From Chara braunii (lineage: Eukaryota > Streptophyta > Charophyceae > Charales > Characeae), in contig BFEA01000094.1 of assembly GCA_003427395.1 (NCBI GenBank), positions 1,367,100 to 1,392,662 of the forward strand: 25,563 nt of DNA, given 5' to 3'. The translations under genes were made by a program, and so were the position numbers. Every line of letters starts with the position of its first letter. The stretch's first letter is position 1. The notes below the pieces were generated by a model that had not been told where the DNA came from, did no database searches, and saw nothing but the letters and a program-made list of their open reading frames with translations. Positions 17,201 to 25,563 of this stretch are shown one piece after another.

Positions 17201-17692
17201 TCAACATATACTGTACAGCAATTCAAGCCATCCGGTTGATGCTGACGCCAACTTGAAGGTGGCGGATTCTCCTCCAGCATATTTTGCGATATGAGGTGGA
17301 TGATTCTTGCTGGCTGTTTGTAGAAGAGGAGGAATGGAGTGAGGGGGAAAATGGTAGCTGGACGCAGTGTGGTCATCTGCCAACATGAAACTTATGTAAG
17401 AGCGAATGTGGGAGTTGGAGATGCTGGTTCGTCAGTCTCACAGGTCAACAGGCAAAGTCCCTTGGCTTGGATGCAATTCCATTTGAAGATAGGCTACCAA
17501 CATAAAAATAAAGAAAATATTTTCTGATTTTATTTTTTATTCTAAAATAGGTGAAGAATTTTGATGCGACGCTGAGGCAAAAAGTTGTTCAGTTTAGTTT
17601 TCTGCATAACATAGTTTTTTTTCCGGATTTTTTGGATTTTTTATGCTTTTTGTTCTCACCCGGGACCCGGGCGGCCCGGCTCGTAGCCTAGA
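17201..17692. other. No gene; AT-rich insertion-like segment
   Basis: Continues the interrupted LINE frame briefly. About 17510-17690 is AT-rich, with GTTTAGTTTT and TTTTTTCCGGATTTTTTGG words resembling the reverse complement of the interior of the hAT element at 12579-13242. It ends in CCCGGGACCCGGGCGGCCCGG. A related relic is possible, but no hAT end is visible. Confidence 0.35.
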
Positions 17693-18200
17693 TTAGAAGT
17701 GTTTAAGGAGCTGGCAGACTTGCTAGTGCTGCGCTTGAGCGAGGGATATAATATCGCATTGCAAAGCTGCCAGTTCTCCAACCATTCTGGACGAGCTTAG
17801 GTTACTTCGATGATTAAGAAAGGGGACTCGTGATATTCTCAATTGGCGGCGTTGAAGTGCAGTGCTTAATTGTTTTTTAAGAAAGGGGGGACATATATGA
17901 AATTCGTAATTGTCGTCCAGGTGCAGTTATTAATGCAGATTACAAATCTTGGGCCAAGTTTCTATTAGTCCGGCTGCAGGGGTGTTGAAATTTGGGATCC
18001 TATGTGCAAATACATATTTTGCCAGATAGGTTGGGGATTATATAGGTGGAGATTATATTTTGCCAGGGGGTAAATGGGCTTTGAATGATGCAGGGGTAAT
18101 TCAAATGGAGCGGAGATTACTTCAACCATTATTAGCAGGGCCACAGCATGGGTTGGGAGGGTGTGAACTTGATGGGAGTTTTTGGAGTGCAGTTTCTATT
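17693..18200 (+). pseudogene. LINE reverse transcriptase N-terminal remnant
   Basis: The plus strand from 17693 reads LEVFKELADLLVLRLSEGY, and after a stop, MIKKGD (about 17813-17827), then in shifted frame RDILNWR. A second, partly duplicated block reads LRKKGG/IRNCRPGAVINADYKSWAKF at about 17878-17975, ending LLVRLQG. This is the RT fingers pattern of plant LINEs (KKGD...I.NWRP..L.N.DYK..AK.L..RL). About 18007-18030 (ANTYFA) may be the later QT.FVPGR segment. Several stops and frameshifts make it non-functional, and the catalytic F/YADD box is not seen. Two related blocks about 63 bp apart show a local duplication within the domain. Confidence 0.65.
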
Positions 18201-18263
18201 AATAATTATTAATTGAATTTAATTCTCTATTGACAGTAATGTGGTATGTTCGCGGAGGTGCGT

Positions 18264-18512
18264 ATGCGTAATTTTCGTTTTTTGTGATCAATCTTTTTGG
18301 GGGGGCTATCGCAAAGTACTTGTGCAGTGGTGGCCCGACGACGTATGACACTATCTGAAGAGTGCCATGGATCTATAGTCGGGTCTGTATTAGGCTTCAA
18401 AACTTGTACAAGAATCATGCGTAATTTTCGTTTTTTGTGATCAATCTTTTCTTGTATGTCTCGTGGAAGGTGCTGTGATCCCCTAATCCGGGTGCTGTGA
18501 TCCCCTAATCCG
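18264..18512. repeat. 34-bp direct repeats and 22-bp tandem repeat
   Basis: ATGCGTAATTTTCGTTTTTT plus 14 more bases occurs identically at 18264-18297 and 18417-18450. At 18469-18512 the 22-bp unit GGTGCTGTGATCCCCTAATC(CG) is present twice in tandem. Confidence 0.9.
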
Positions 18513-18788
18513 GTTTTCAACAAGTAATGCTGGAAAAAAAATTAAAAAATCGAGTATGAATTTCTAACAGAGCTAAATCAGGTCTACTACGGTAAATATG
18601 AGTTCCAAGTTCCAATCAATACAGTAATCTCTTAGATCGAGTCATTCGTAACAGAGATGCGCTATTATATTATATCTCACTTAAATTACGCGTGTATCTT
18701 TGCAGGTTTTCATGGTTTTGGTTGATGTATACATGATGAATTGAAGAATGGTGTCGATGAAGATTCAGTGTAGGGCACAGGGGGGACT
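18513..18788. other. No recognisable gene
   Basis: AT-rich sequence without a recognised feature. Confidence 0.4.
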
Positions 18789-19233
18789 AGCTGTTTTAAG
18801 ACCCTTGCCGGGAAGCCTGCGCTCTACAGGCTCGTACCGTGTTATGGATCCTGCTAGTCCAGGAAACAGCTGGCAGCTATCCTGATCGTTAGCTGTTTTA
18901 GACCCTTGCCGGGAAGCCTGCGCTCTGCAGGCTCGTACTGTGTTATGGCTCCTGCTAGCCGAGGAAACAGCTGGCAGCTGTCCTGATCTTGCAGAGAGTT
19001 TGCGTACCCTCAGAAGCGACCTGCCGGGTCTGTATGCCCCCCTGAAGTGTAGAAGAATCATGAAGTAGGGGCCCTTTGGTCTCTCCCACTGCTAGCTGAG
19101 GAAACAGTTGGCAGCTATCGCGATTGTGGAGAGAGTTCGTGTACCCGCAGAAGCCACCTGCAGTGGCGGGTCCTTATGCGCCTTCGCCTGAAATGTAGAA
19201 GAATCATGAAGTAGGGGCCTTCTGGTCTCCCAC
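18789..19233. repeat. Compound tandem array (102-bp and about 137-bp periods)
   Basis: AGCTGTTTTA-GACCCTTGCCG starts at 18789 and again at 18891 (102-bp period, about 90 percent identical). The downstream part CTGCTAG..GAGGAAACAG through GAAGAATCATGAAGTAGGGG occurs at 18952-19076 and again at 19089-19218. The array shares GAGGAAACAGYTGGCAGCT in three positions. Confidence 0.9.
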
Positions 19234-19334
19234 TTTAGCAATCTTGTGCCAATTTGAAATTCAACTTTGATGGCCAGCGATCGAGGATCAGATTTTGACG
19301 GAACCCCTTCCAGGTAACAAATTCCCCCTTATGG

Positions 19335-19500
19335 AGGGGGGGTGTCGAAGCCATTTCGCGACCGGGGAGGCTGTTCCCCTCGCAGGGGGTGTTGAAGCCA
19401 TTTCGTGACCGGGGAGGCTGTTCTACTGGCAGGGGGTGTCGAAGCCATTTCGCGACCGGGGAGGCACTTCCCCTGGCAGGGGGGGGTGTGGAAGCCATTT
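19335..19500. repeat. Minisatellite, 47-50 bp unit, four units
   Basis: GAAGCCATTTCGCGACCGGG occurs with variants at 19347, 19394, 19441 and 19491, giving periods of 47, 47 and 50 bp. Each unit ends in a G run (CAGGGGG). Confidence 0.95.
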
Positions 19501-19587
19501 TGGTAGAACACCTTTGGCTCAGAATGACAGCGAGGTGGAGGTTGGAGGACGACGTGGGTATGCTGTATAGGCATGTGGCCTTATCCA

Positions 19588-19750
19588 CTAAACCACGAGT
19601 ACTTGGCCCAGCTATCTTGCCGTGGGATAATAATAGAGTAGAAATGTTTCTAGGCGGATGAATTTGGGCGCTCCTTTAGTGGCCTGTACATTTCCTTAAA
19701 TTTTGCCTTGTTAATGGGCACAACTTTAGGGAGTACTGGTGGTGGTTTAA
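19588..19750. mobile_element. TTAA-flanked MITE, 163 bp (reverse orientation)
   Basis: The left end reads CTAAACCACGAGTACTTGGC and the right end AGTACTGGTGGTGGTTTAA. Reverse-complemented, it aligns end to end with 14441-14598, and similarity stops at the TTAA-like edges. It sits within the LINE-derived block, just ahead of the post-RT remnant. Confidence 0.8.
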
Positions 19751-19756
19751 GAGAAT

Positions 19757-20590
19757 CTATCCTGGCAGAATGGAATGGGTGAGATTGTTATTGGAATGGG
19801 ATGCAGGATGGTGGGGGATGGGTGACCAGAAAAACCAAGCAGGCGTTGCCATTCCAGATATTACAGGTTGTTGGGGAAGACGGATTGCGCAAAGGGAATG
19901 GAGCGTGGTGGATGGGCATGTTGGATTGGAATCGCCGCTTCGGGAAAAGGTAAGGGAAGAGGTAAATATCGGAGGTCGATGAAATGTACTTAGTGAGGAC
20001 AAGGGCTGATGCCGCCAGGTCCTGTGTGCTCTTTTAAAATTAACACCTTTGCTCCTAACTTGACCTTTGCTCCTAACTTGACCTTTGCTTCCACAAATTG
20101 GTGGATGTGTAGAGTCCACAATGCAGTTTTAAATTTGTAAGGTCATTTCACCCGTTCTACCAGCTCAGACCCGGGATCGCAGAAACTGGATGATCGATCT
20201 CTATTCAGCATCTTCATCGCCGTATGATATGTGGGTGGAGCACCGGGGAAAGAGGGGATGAGTGGATGAAAACACACTAGGAACCTGCGATAGAAAAAGC
20301 GTGGCGGGCGTTGTTTCCTCCGTATTGCGTCACTCCAAGATCAGAGGCAAGCAGGATTGCTATGTTGGCGCTTAGTACCTCTGGATATACTCAGGGCGCG
20401 GAATGGATAGCGTCAAAGAGTCTCCACGCAGACCCCCAATGTGTTTTATGCCGTGTTGGGGTGGAGAATGGACCTCATCTCTTCCTTTGTTGTCGGAAGC
20501 ATCGGCATTCTTGGCAGCCATGGAAAAAAAAAGGAAGCAAGTGTGCATGGGATCTCGTGATGGGAAAGGAAGCGAGTGTGCACGAGATGG
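19757..20590 (+). pseudogene. LINE post-RT segment with zf-RVT zinc finger
   Basis: An early frame (19770-19982) reads GVAIPDITGCWGRRIAQREW, resembling the GGLGI.D....N.A...... segment just downstream of LINE RT domains. About 590 bp later a frame opened at 20311 contains VTPRSEASRIAMLAL and then C-V-L-C (Cys at 20440 and 20449) with HLFLCC (His at 20476) and a downstream W. This is the zf-RVT Cys-x2-Cys...His...Cys finger of plant LINE ORF2 proteins. The spacing between the two pieces fits the family. Stops lie between them, so it is dead. Its sequence differs clearly from the LINE at 23.3-25.2 kb, so it is a different family. It may be the 3' part of the LINE seen at 15.5-18.2 kb. Confidence 0.65.
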
Positions 20591-20671
20591 CCATGGTTGG
20601 CAGGAGTGTTGTTGGGGTCTCAAGTCCAGGTGGTGGGGGCGCAGATCAGAATCTCGCTCCTTTTAGGGGTC

Positions 20672-20730
20672 CCATACGTTCGGGCGTTCGGGTTCGGGCG
20701 TTCGGCCCGTACCGAACGCCGGTTACCCTG
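20672..20730 (-). mobile_element. Isolated hAT terminus related to the 12579-13242 element
   Basis: Reverse-complemented, it starts CAGGGTAACCGGCGTTCGG and continues with CGGGCCGAACGCCCGAAC and a GTATGGGACC end. This matches the first 60 bp of the element at 12579, with one extra repeat of CCGAACG. TATATATA follows at 20731-20738. No opposite end was found to the left, where the LINE remnant lies. It is probably a truncated copy. Confidence 0.75.
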
Positions 20731-20738
20731 TATATATA

Positions 20739-21420
20739 TATGTATATTGGCCCGGCTGGGTAAGTGGTCCCTGGCCACTCTGGCAACCGATCGGATTGGA
20801 TAATTGCAGAAGGCTGATGTAAAGTCGTCCAACAAACAATTTTATTGTTGGTATATATTTATAAGACCTATACAAAGTAAAAGAGAAACTACATCTGCCC
20901 AAAGAGAATCAATGTGCAGCGTACATTAATAGATAAAAACTTCAATATGAGTTTTCAATTGCAGGTGGTTTGACCATCGACATGGATATACAGAAAGAGA
21001 GAACAAAGGGAAGAGGGGGAAATAAACAGCAAAAGTGAAAGAGAACATTGTTGAATTTTTATTATTTGAAATGGTTATACTTTGTGGAAGTTGGAAATTG
21101 CGAATTGTTTGCGTTCCCAACCGGGCCGCCGAGGTCAGCTTGGTTATCTGGGAAGGCCCGTCGGGCAAAGACTAGTGAAGGTGCCTGTGAAAAAAAAAAA
21201 AAAAAAAAGAACTGGACAACACTTCCCTTATGCGTACATCGAAAGACTTTTTNAAAATAAAATTAAAATTAAATATAANATTAGTNTTCTTGATTAAAAA
21301 ATGTTTTTTTTTTTTTTTATCGTCATTTTGTTGTTTTTTCTGGTCTCACCGAAGAAGTGGTTGGGTGTGACTCTGGTAACCTAGGATTGAATAATCTTCT
21401 GAAACAGTCCGGAAAAGTAG
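20739..21420. other. No gene; AT-rich with poly(A), poly(T) and three N
   Basis: AT-rich sequence with an A run at about 21190-21208, a T run at about 21304-21319 and single N at 21253, 21279 and 21286. No target duplication was found around the A run. Confidence 0.45.
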
Positions 21421-21602
21421 AATTTTTAATTTTTAATTTTTAATTTTTAATTTGTACCTTTTTGGACGGATTCAAACAAATTTTCAATATATGATGCCTC
21501 GTCTGGTATGGTAATACAAACAAATTGAAACAGCCCGAAAATGTACAAAATTAAAAATTTTCAATGAATGATGCGTCGTCTGGTATGGTAATGCAAACAA
21601 CA
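21421..21602. repeat. TTTTTAA heptamer run and 78-bp-spaced duplication
   Basis: About four and a half TTTTTAA units occur at 21423-21454. ATGATGCCTCGTCTGGTATG (about 21489) recurs as ATGATGCGTCGTCTGGTATG (about 21568), each followed by GTAATRCAAACAA. Confidence 0.85.
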
Positions 21603-22100
21603 TTTGTTGAGCAGTGCGTACGCACACGCACTATTGTAAATGTATCTGGTTGCATTTTCGGCCGGTCCTCGTTGTGTCCGTCTGCAGATTCGTCCAGATG
21701 GGTAAAAAGGTCCTAGTGTGAGTATGCTCTTAGTGGGCATGAAAATTGTCTCTGCAAATATATACCCGACGGATAACCGCAACGAGTTGTGGCAAATGGT
21801 AATCTGAAAAAAAATCAAAGTTTTTGACAGCCAGCTCGTAGCTCAAAAGGGGAAAACTCAATACGAGTTGTTTACTAGTATCTTTAGGGGGAAGGGAACT
21901 CCCTCCTCCTTGCTCGAAGTACCACCTTCACCCAATACGACCTACCTAAGGCTGAGGTCATTATAGCCTACAGTTGTGCGACGCGCACATCTGTTCATCT
22001 AAATATTTGGTGAAGAAGGTAGTTTATAGTGATATAATCGAGGTGGTGTCTAAGCCTATATGCTACGCTGTGCAGATTCCCCATCATCTCATGCAATAAT
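21603..22100. other. No recognisable gene
   Basis: Only short frames are seen; no motif is recognised. Confidence 0.4.
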
Positions 22101-22117
22101 GCACAATCCAACAAGGG

Positions 22118-22606
22118 TGCGGGTGGGGCCGGGATGGCAAGGATGTTCCCCATGGCAGGAGTCCGCCTTGTGACGAAGTGGTACGGGTTATGGGATCGAC
22201 AATCCCTGACCCCTCGATATGACACTAGAAGGGGTACATAATGCCCTTATAATAAGACAACTCGTAGCTGGTGACCAGCTGAGGTGCAGCGGGGGATGGG
22301 CTGGAGGTTTTCCCTGCGGCGAACTGGTGTGGGTTACGAGATCGATAACTCTGTCCCCTCGATAGGACGTTAGCAGGGGGTGGAGAGTGCACTAATGATA
22401 ACACAATCCATAACTGCTAATAAGTGGGGGGGTGCAAGGGGGGATAGGTTGGATGTTTTCCCTGGCAGGAGTTGGCCTTGCAGCCAACCTTTGTGGGTTA
22501 TGGGATCGATAACGTTGCCCCCTTGATATGAATATGAACCAGATAACTAATAGTGGTGCAGAGGCGGATGGGCTGGAGGTCTTCCTTGGCAGGAATCGCA
22601 AATTAC
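22118..22606. repeat. Degenerate tandem array, 124-166 bp units, 3.3 copies
   Basis: Units start with GTGC followed by a G-rich stretch at 22118, 22284, 22432 and 22556. Each has a GATGGGCTGGAGGTTTTCCCTG-like core, then GGGTTATGGGATCGATAA and CCCCTCGATATGA. Spacings shrink rightwards (166, 148, 124 bp). The last unit breaks off at about 22606, just before the inverted LINE fragment. Confidence 0.85.
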
Positions 22607-22656
22607 GAAAATCCGCGAGCCGTTGAAACGTTAATCCCGCTTCCGCAACGATAATC

Positions 22657-23063
22657 AGGTGCTGGTTTCTGTTGAACAGAAGAAGAGCAGCGTCCCAGGG
22701 GATGTGGGTGCCGACCAGGAGGTGAAACGCCGAGTCCCACCACCTGCATATCTGAGCGACCATCGGGCACGCCAACAGGCAATGTTCCAACGTTGCTCTA
22801 GCCGGCTGCGTGGACCTACCGCAGTAAGAGCAGATGAGAGATAGTAGGCCTTTTTGCTTAAGGTCTGTTCTAGACACGAGCCAATCCGGTGTGGGGAGAC
22901 AGCGGTGCAAGATCTGCCATTGCAGTGACCTAAGGTTCGTAGGCAAGATTTGAGAGTATGCTCCCCACGACAGGTCATGTAAGAGGCTCGCGTCCACAGG
23001 TGAGTCACGCTCCCATCTTTGTTGCACGGTGTGGTCAATCGGCAGGTCCGGTCGGGACGCTTT
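22657..23063 (-). pseudogene. Inverted LINE fragment with intact zf-RVT finger
   Basis: The minus frame opening at 23069 reads SLQWQILHRCLPTPDWLVSR and then a zinc finger with Cys80, Cys83, His96 and Cys101 (frame numbering) followed by a W-rich segment. This is the zf-RVT domain of LINE ORF2. It is about 95 percent identical by eye to the plus-strand LINE at 24345-24753, but both ends are cut: homology starts at AAAGCGTCCCGACC (23063) and stops after CAGCACCTGAT (22655). Where the plus copy has a TAG stop at 24429, this copy still has a sense codon (His). The frame runs on into the tandem array to 22392, which is not LINE sequence. Confidence 0.88.
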
Positions 23064-23248
23064 CCCCAATATTACAAATGAATGTTTGTACAGACGGTCA
23101 GAACTTATGAACAGTTATCAGATTATGCTTCACCATGGGTAGCTGAGAGCCATTCTACACTATTGACGCAGCAATATACAAAATGACACAGCCAAACCGT
23201 TGGTTTAACTTGCAGCCAAGAAAAGTTAACTGCTTGTGAGCAGCAGAT
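23064..23248. other. Spacer between inverted LINE fragment and inverted-repeat arm
   Basis: About 185 bp with no recognisable feature. Confidence 0.4.
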
Positions 23249-23345
23249 CCCCAGGTAGCCCCTGTAGGCTATAGAGTCATCCGGGCCCGCAGCTGCCTTT
23301 GTTCATCGTAGGTGCATCTCAGTCTCTGCAGACATGAACACATGT
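23249..23345 (-). repeat. Left arm of a 97-bp inverted repeat flanking the LINE
   Basis: Starts CCCCAGGTAGCCCC and ends GACATGAACACATG. It is the reverse complement of 25385-25480 with a handful of differences. It appears to be an inverted copy of the LINE 3' terminal region, joined directly to LINE coding sequence at about 23346. Confidence 0.9.
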
Positions 23346-25192
23346 GGACATAGAGTAGGCTGGGACGTCCTCACACAACCAAGACTCGAGGGGGGACTTG
23401 GTATTCTTGACCCTGAAAGGGAAAGCGAAGCCTTGATCTTCAAAGTGTTGGTCAGATTGTTGATGGGGAACGACATCCCATGGGGGCCTCTGACCCGCAT
23501 ACAAATAGCTAACTTGGCTCCGCAGTCGACGGGCGCGAAGGGAGTGCACCCGCTCCAGTGGCTGACTAACAGACACTGGACGATCCTGAGCCCTCGCCAG
23601 CATGCACATGCAACACCCGCCCCAGCACAAGCGGTCCGTCGAGACATCCTGAATGATCCATTGTGGCCCTTTGTGATCAAACTCTGGAGGAAAAGGGGTC
23701 CTCTGCAAAAGCTACCCCAAAACCGATGGCACACGGTGTGGAGGCAACTGCTCTTCGGCAACCCCCACATCCTGGATCATACAGGCAATCCCTTTTCGCT
23801 CACTACCAACTCACACTGGTTGACCTGGGCAGGAAATGGGGTTTTTACTGTTGGGGACCTGTGGGATCGTAAAACGAACAACTGGGCAACACCACAACAT
23901 CTCCAGGCCAGACTGAGGTATGTGAAGAAAGTGGGTGATAAATTGAACCAGCTGAGAGAGGCTCTGCCCCTGGCCTGGCAAGCTGCTCTCACTGTCGGGC
24001 CCACGATACAGCATCACGACTGGGTCGTCAGATATGCTGACCTCCCTTTTCCGCCCTATGTCTATAGAATAATGACGAACGACGGAGGGAGGTGTGCAAT
24101 GGAAGCCTACGAACCTGCCAAGCCGGGGGCTCGCTTCTCTAGGCTTACGAAGAAATAAGACTTGGATGCTACTGAGGGATGGGGTGGTCTGATGATAGTA
24201 AGAGTAGTGGGAGACCGAGATAATGGCTACTACGTATACGAGCCTACATCACCAGTAGCCACGCTTCCATTTGATCCTGACGACTGGGAATGGCCTGACC
24301 GAAAGTCCATGCATTTGTGGGATTACACAGTTAGAGGAGGACACAAAGCGTCCCGACCGGACCTGCCGATTGACCACACCGTGAAACAAAGATGGGAGCG
24401 TGACTCACCTGTGGACGCGTGCCTCTTATAGGACCTGTCGTGGGGAGCATACTCTCAAATCTTGCCTACGAACCTTAGGTCACTGCAATGGCAAATCTTG
24501 CACCGCTGTCTCCCCACACCGGATTGGCTCGTGTCTAGAACAGACCTTGAGCAGAAAGGCCTACTATCTCTCATCTGCTCTTACTGCGGTAGGTCCACGC
24601 AGGCGGTTAGAGCAACGTTGGAACATTGCCTGTTGGCGTGCCCGATGGTCGCTCGGATATGGAGGTGGTGGGACGCGGCGTTTCACCTCCTGGTCGACAC
24701 CCACATCCCCTGGGACGCTGCTCTTCTTCTGCTCAACAGAAACCAGCACCTGATGGAGCGTTGGACCCCCTTCGCTACTAACCTTTTTGCTTACATGAGG
24801 CTGCAAGTGTTGATGCTGGCCTGGAGAGAGCTAGGTGCTCCTTTGAGCGAAAGGACCACCAGTTTGGCCTGCAGCAGGCACAACAGGCGATAGATGAGGT
24901 AATAAGAGCTCGGACCCACGAAGCCTGAAAGGAAATGCAAAGACACTACCTCGACGAGAAGGAGGCCGCGGCCAGATAAGCCCTCCGTGACTCTTACCTC
25001 CACATCTGGCAGGACCCCAACCACATTTATTCTGAGCTGGATGATGGGATGCACATTCACTGGAAACCCTGGAGAGCACAGAGCCTGCATGGCAAAGACG
25101 ACCGCTGGGTGACTTTTGTGTACCATACCTCCCAACTAACTTTGTGTTACTTCCGTCCCTTCCAAACTAATTCCAAACATCAGACATGCTAG
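23346..25192 (+). pseudogene. LINE ORF2 C-terminal half (5'-truncated, broken frame)
   Basis: The plus frame begins just after RT with RVGWDVLTQPRLEGGLGILD and ALIFKVLVRLL, the conserved post-RT segment of plant LINEs. It continues through a long connecting region to LRSLQWQILHRCLPTPDWL and a zf-RVT finger (Cys 24576 and 24585, His 24624, Cys 24639). A tryptophan-rich C-terminal tail (WQDPNHIYSELD, HIHWKPWRAQ) ends at the TAG of 25190-25192. The frame is broken by TAA (24156), TAG (24429), a frameshift at about 24845-24890, TGA (24926) and TAA (24977). Neither endonuclease nor catalytic RT is present, so it cannot act alone. The ATG at 23334 lies in the inverted repeat and is not a real start. 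The mild damage suggests a fairly young copy. Confidence 0.9.
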
Positions 25193-25384
25193 GAAGTGCC
25201 CCCCGCCCTTCCCCTTCTCCTCTCCCTCCTCCCTCCCCATTCTCCCCAATCCACATTCTCTTGTCGCTGAGAATAACAGGAGTACTGGGGATTACCAGCT
25301 GCAAAGGAATAAGAGGGATGCCGGGCAGGGATGACAGGGACTACGACGACAGATGTACAGCATTGGCTGGTCAAGAGGGGTCCT
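25193..25384 (+). other. LINE 3' untranslated region with pyrimidine-rich tract
   Basis: Follows the LINE stop codon. 25200-25250 is C/T-rich (CCTTCTCCTC, CCCTCCTCCCTCCCC), then ordinary sequence runs to the inverted-repeat arm. The 3' UTR assignment is inferred from position. Confidence 0.6.
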
Positions 25385-25511
25385 CATGTGTTCATGTCTG
25401 CAGAGACTGAGATGCACCTACGATGAATAACGGCAGCTGCGGGCCCGGATGATTCTATTGCCTACAGGGGCTACCTGGGGCTGCGGGCCCGGATGACTCT
25501 ATTGCCTACAG
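25385..25511 (+). repeat. Right inverted-repeat arm with 44-bp tandem duplication
   Basis: 25385-25480 pairs with 23249-23345. Within it GCTGCGGGCCCGGATGA plus CTATTGCCTACAG at 25436-25467 is repeated at 25480-25511 (44-bp period, one mismatch). Short terminal tandem repeats of this kind are common at LINE 3' ends. Confidence 0.88.
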
Positions 25512-25517
25512 TATTTC

Positions 25518-25539
25518 TAGGGTTTAGGGTTTAGGGTTT
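25518..25539. repeat. Three plant-type telomeric motifs (TTTAGGG)
   Basis: TAGGGTT is present three times in a row, seven bases past the LINE 3' repeat. The window ends 24 bases later with unrelated sequence, so this is a short interstitial motif rather than a visible telomere. Confidence 0.85.
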
Positions 25540-25563
25540 CAATCAACCCCTTACGGCACTTTT

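Noticed and set aside
17640-17690. CCCGGG-rich segment as a second hAT end
   Set aside because: The CGTTCGG motif and the CAGGG terminus are both missing. Only AT-rich similarity upstream remains.
19570-19612. tRNA-like A box on the minus strand (TGGTTTAGTGG, then an ATGC/GCAT mini-stem)
   Set aside because: No B box follows at the right distance, and the match overlaps the end of the TTAA MITE, so it is probably coincidental.
25518-25539. A true chromosome end
   Set aside because: Only three motifs are present and unrelated sequence follows to the window edge.
1-25563. CRISPR arrays, operons or other prokaryotic systems
   Set aside because: The tandem repeats here lack the short-repeat/unique-spacer pattern. 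Poly(A)-tailed inserts, U6 copies and LINEs indicate nuclear eukaryotic DNA.

Overview
The window looks like repeat-dense intergenic DNA from a plant-lineage (streptophyte or other green-lineage) nuclear genome. Three U6 snRNA retrocopies lie here, and the best one ends in the plant-type U6 3' sequence. A short (TTTAGGG)3 run sits at the right edge. Microsatellites, poly(A) tails, assembly gaps and LINE, SINE and DNA-transposon remains are everywhere. Species cannot be fixed; a large-genome charophyte or bryophyte-like plant would fit. I found no intact protein-coding gene and no bacterial features. Open reading frames that look long are low-complexity, antisense or transposon-derived.

Layout. 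1-6.7 kb: degenerate tandem repeats, five copies of a 111-bp terminal-inverted-repeat (TIR) MITE, and a broken LEA-like coding remnant on the minus strand (about 4.7-5.07 kb). 6.8-8.75 kb: a fold-back element, a tRNA-derived SINE with a 12-bp target-site duplication (TSD), a small hAT-type element inserted into the end of a TTAA-flanked MITE, and two minus-strand U6 retrocopies. 8.75-12.5 kb: mostly unrecognised sequence with local duplications. 12.58-13.24 kb: a 664-bp non-autonomous hAT element with a perfect 8-bp TSD. 13.2-15.45 kb: simple-sequence DNA, a second TTAA MITE and a 111-base N gap.

15.5-20.6 kb: what appears to be one old LINE (plus strand) broken up by later insertions. Recognisable pieces in order are an endonuclease segment, a linker, an N-terminal reverse-transcriptase segment, a post-RT segment and a zf-RVT zinc finger. 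Interrupting it are a 290-bp fold-back element, a nested pair of poly(A) insertions with clear TSDs, a U6 retrocopy with a TSD, tandem arrays, and a third TTAA MITE. It ends against a hAT terminus.

22.1-25.56 kb: a tandem array, then a 407-bp inverted copy of a LINE zf-RVT segment, then the 3' half of the same LINE family on the plus strand (stop codons and a frameshift), flanked by 97-bp inverted repeats, and finally plant-type telomeric motifs.

The elements do not work together as a pathway. The common theme is LINE-type retrotransposition in trans (U6, SINE and bare poly(A) inserts) together with cut-and-paste elements, which leaves datable nested insertions.
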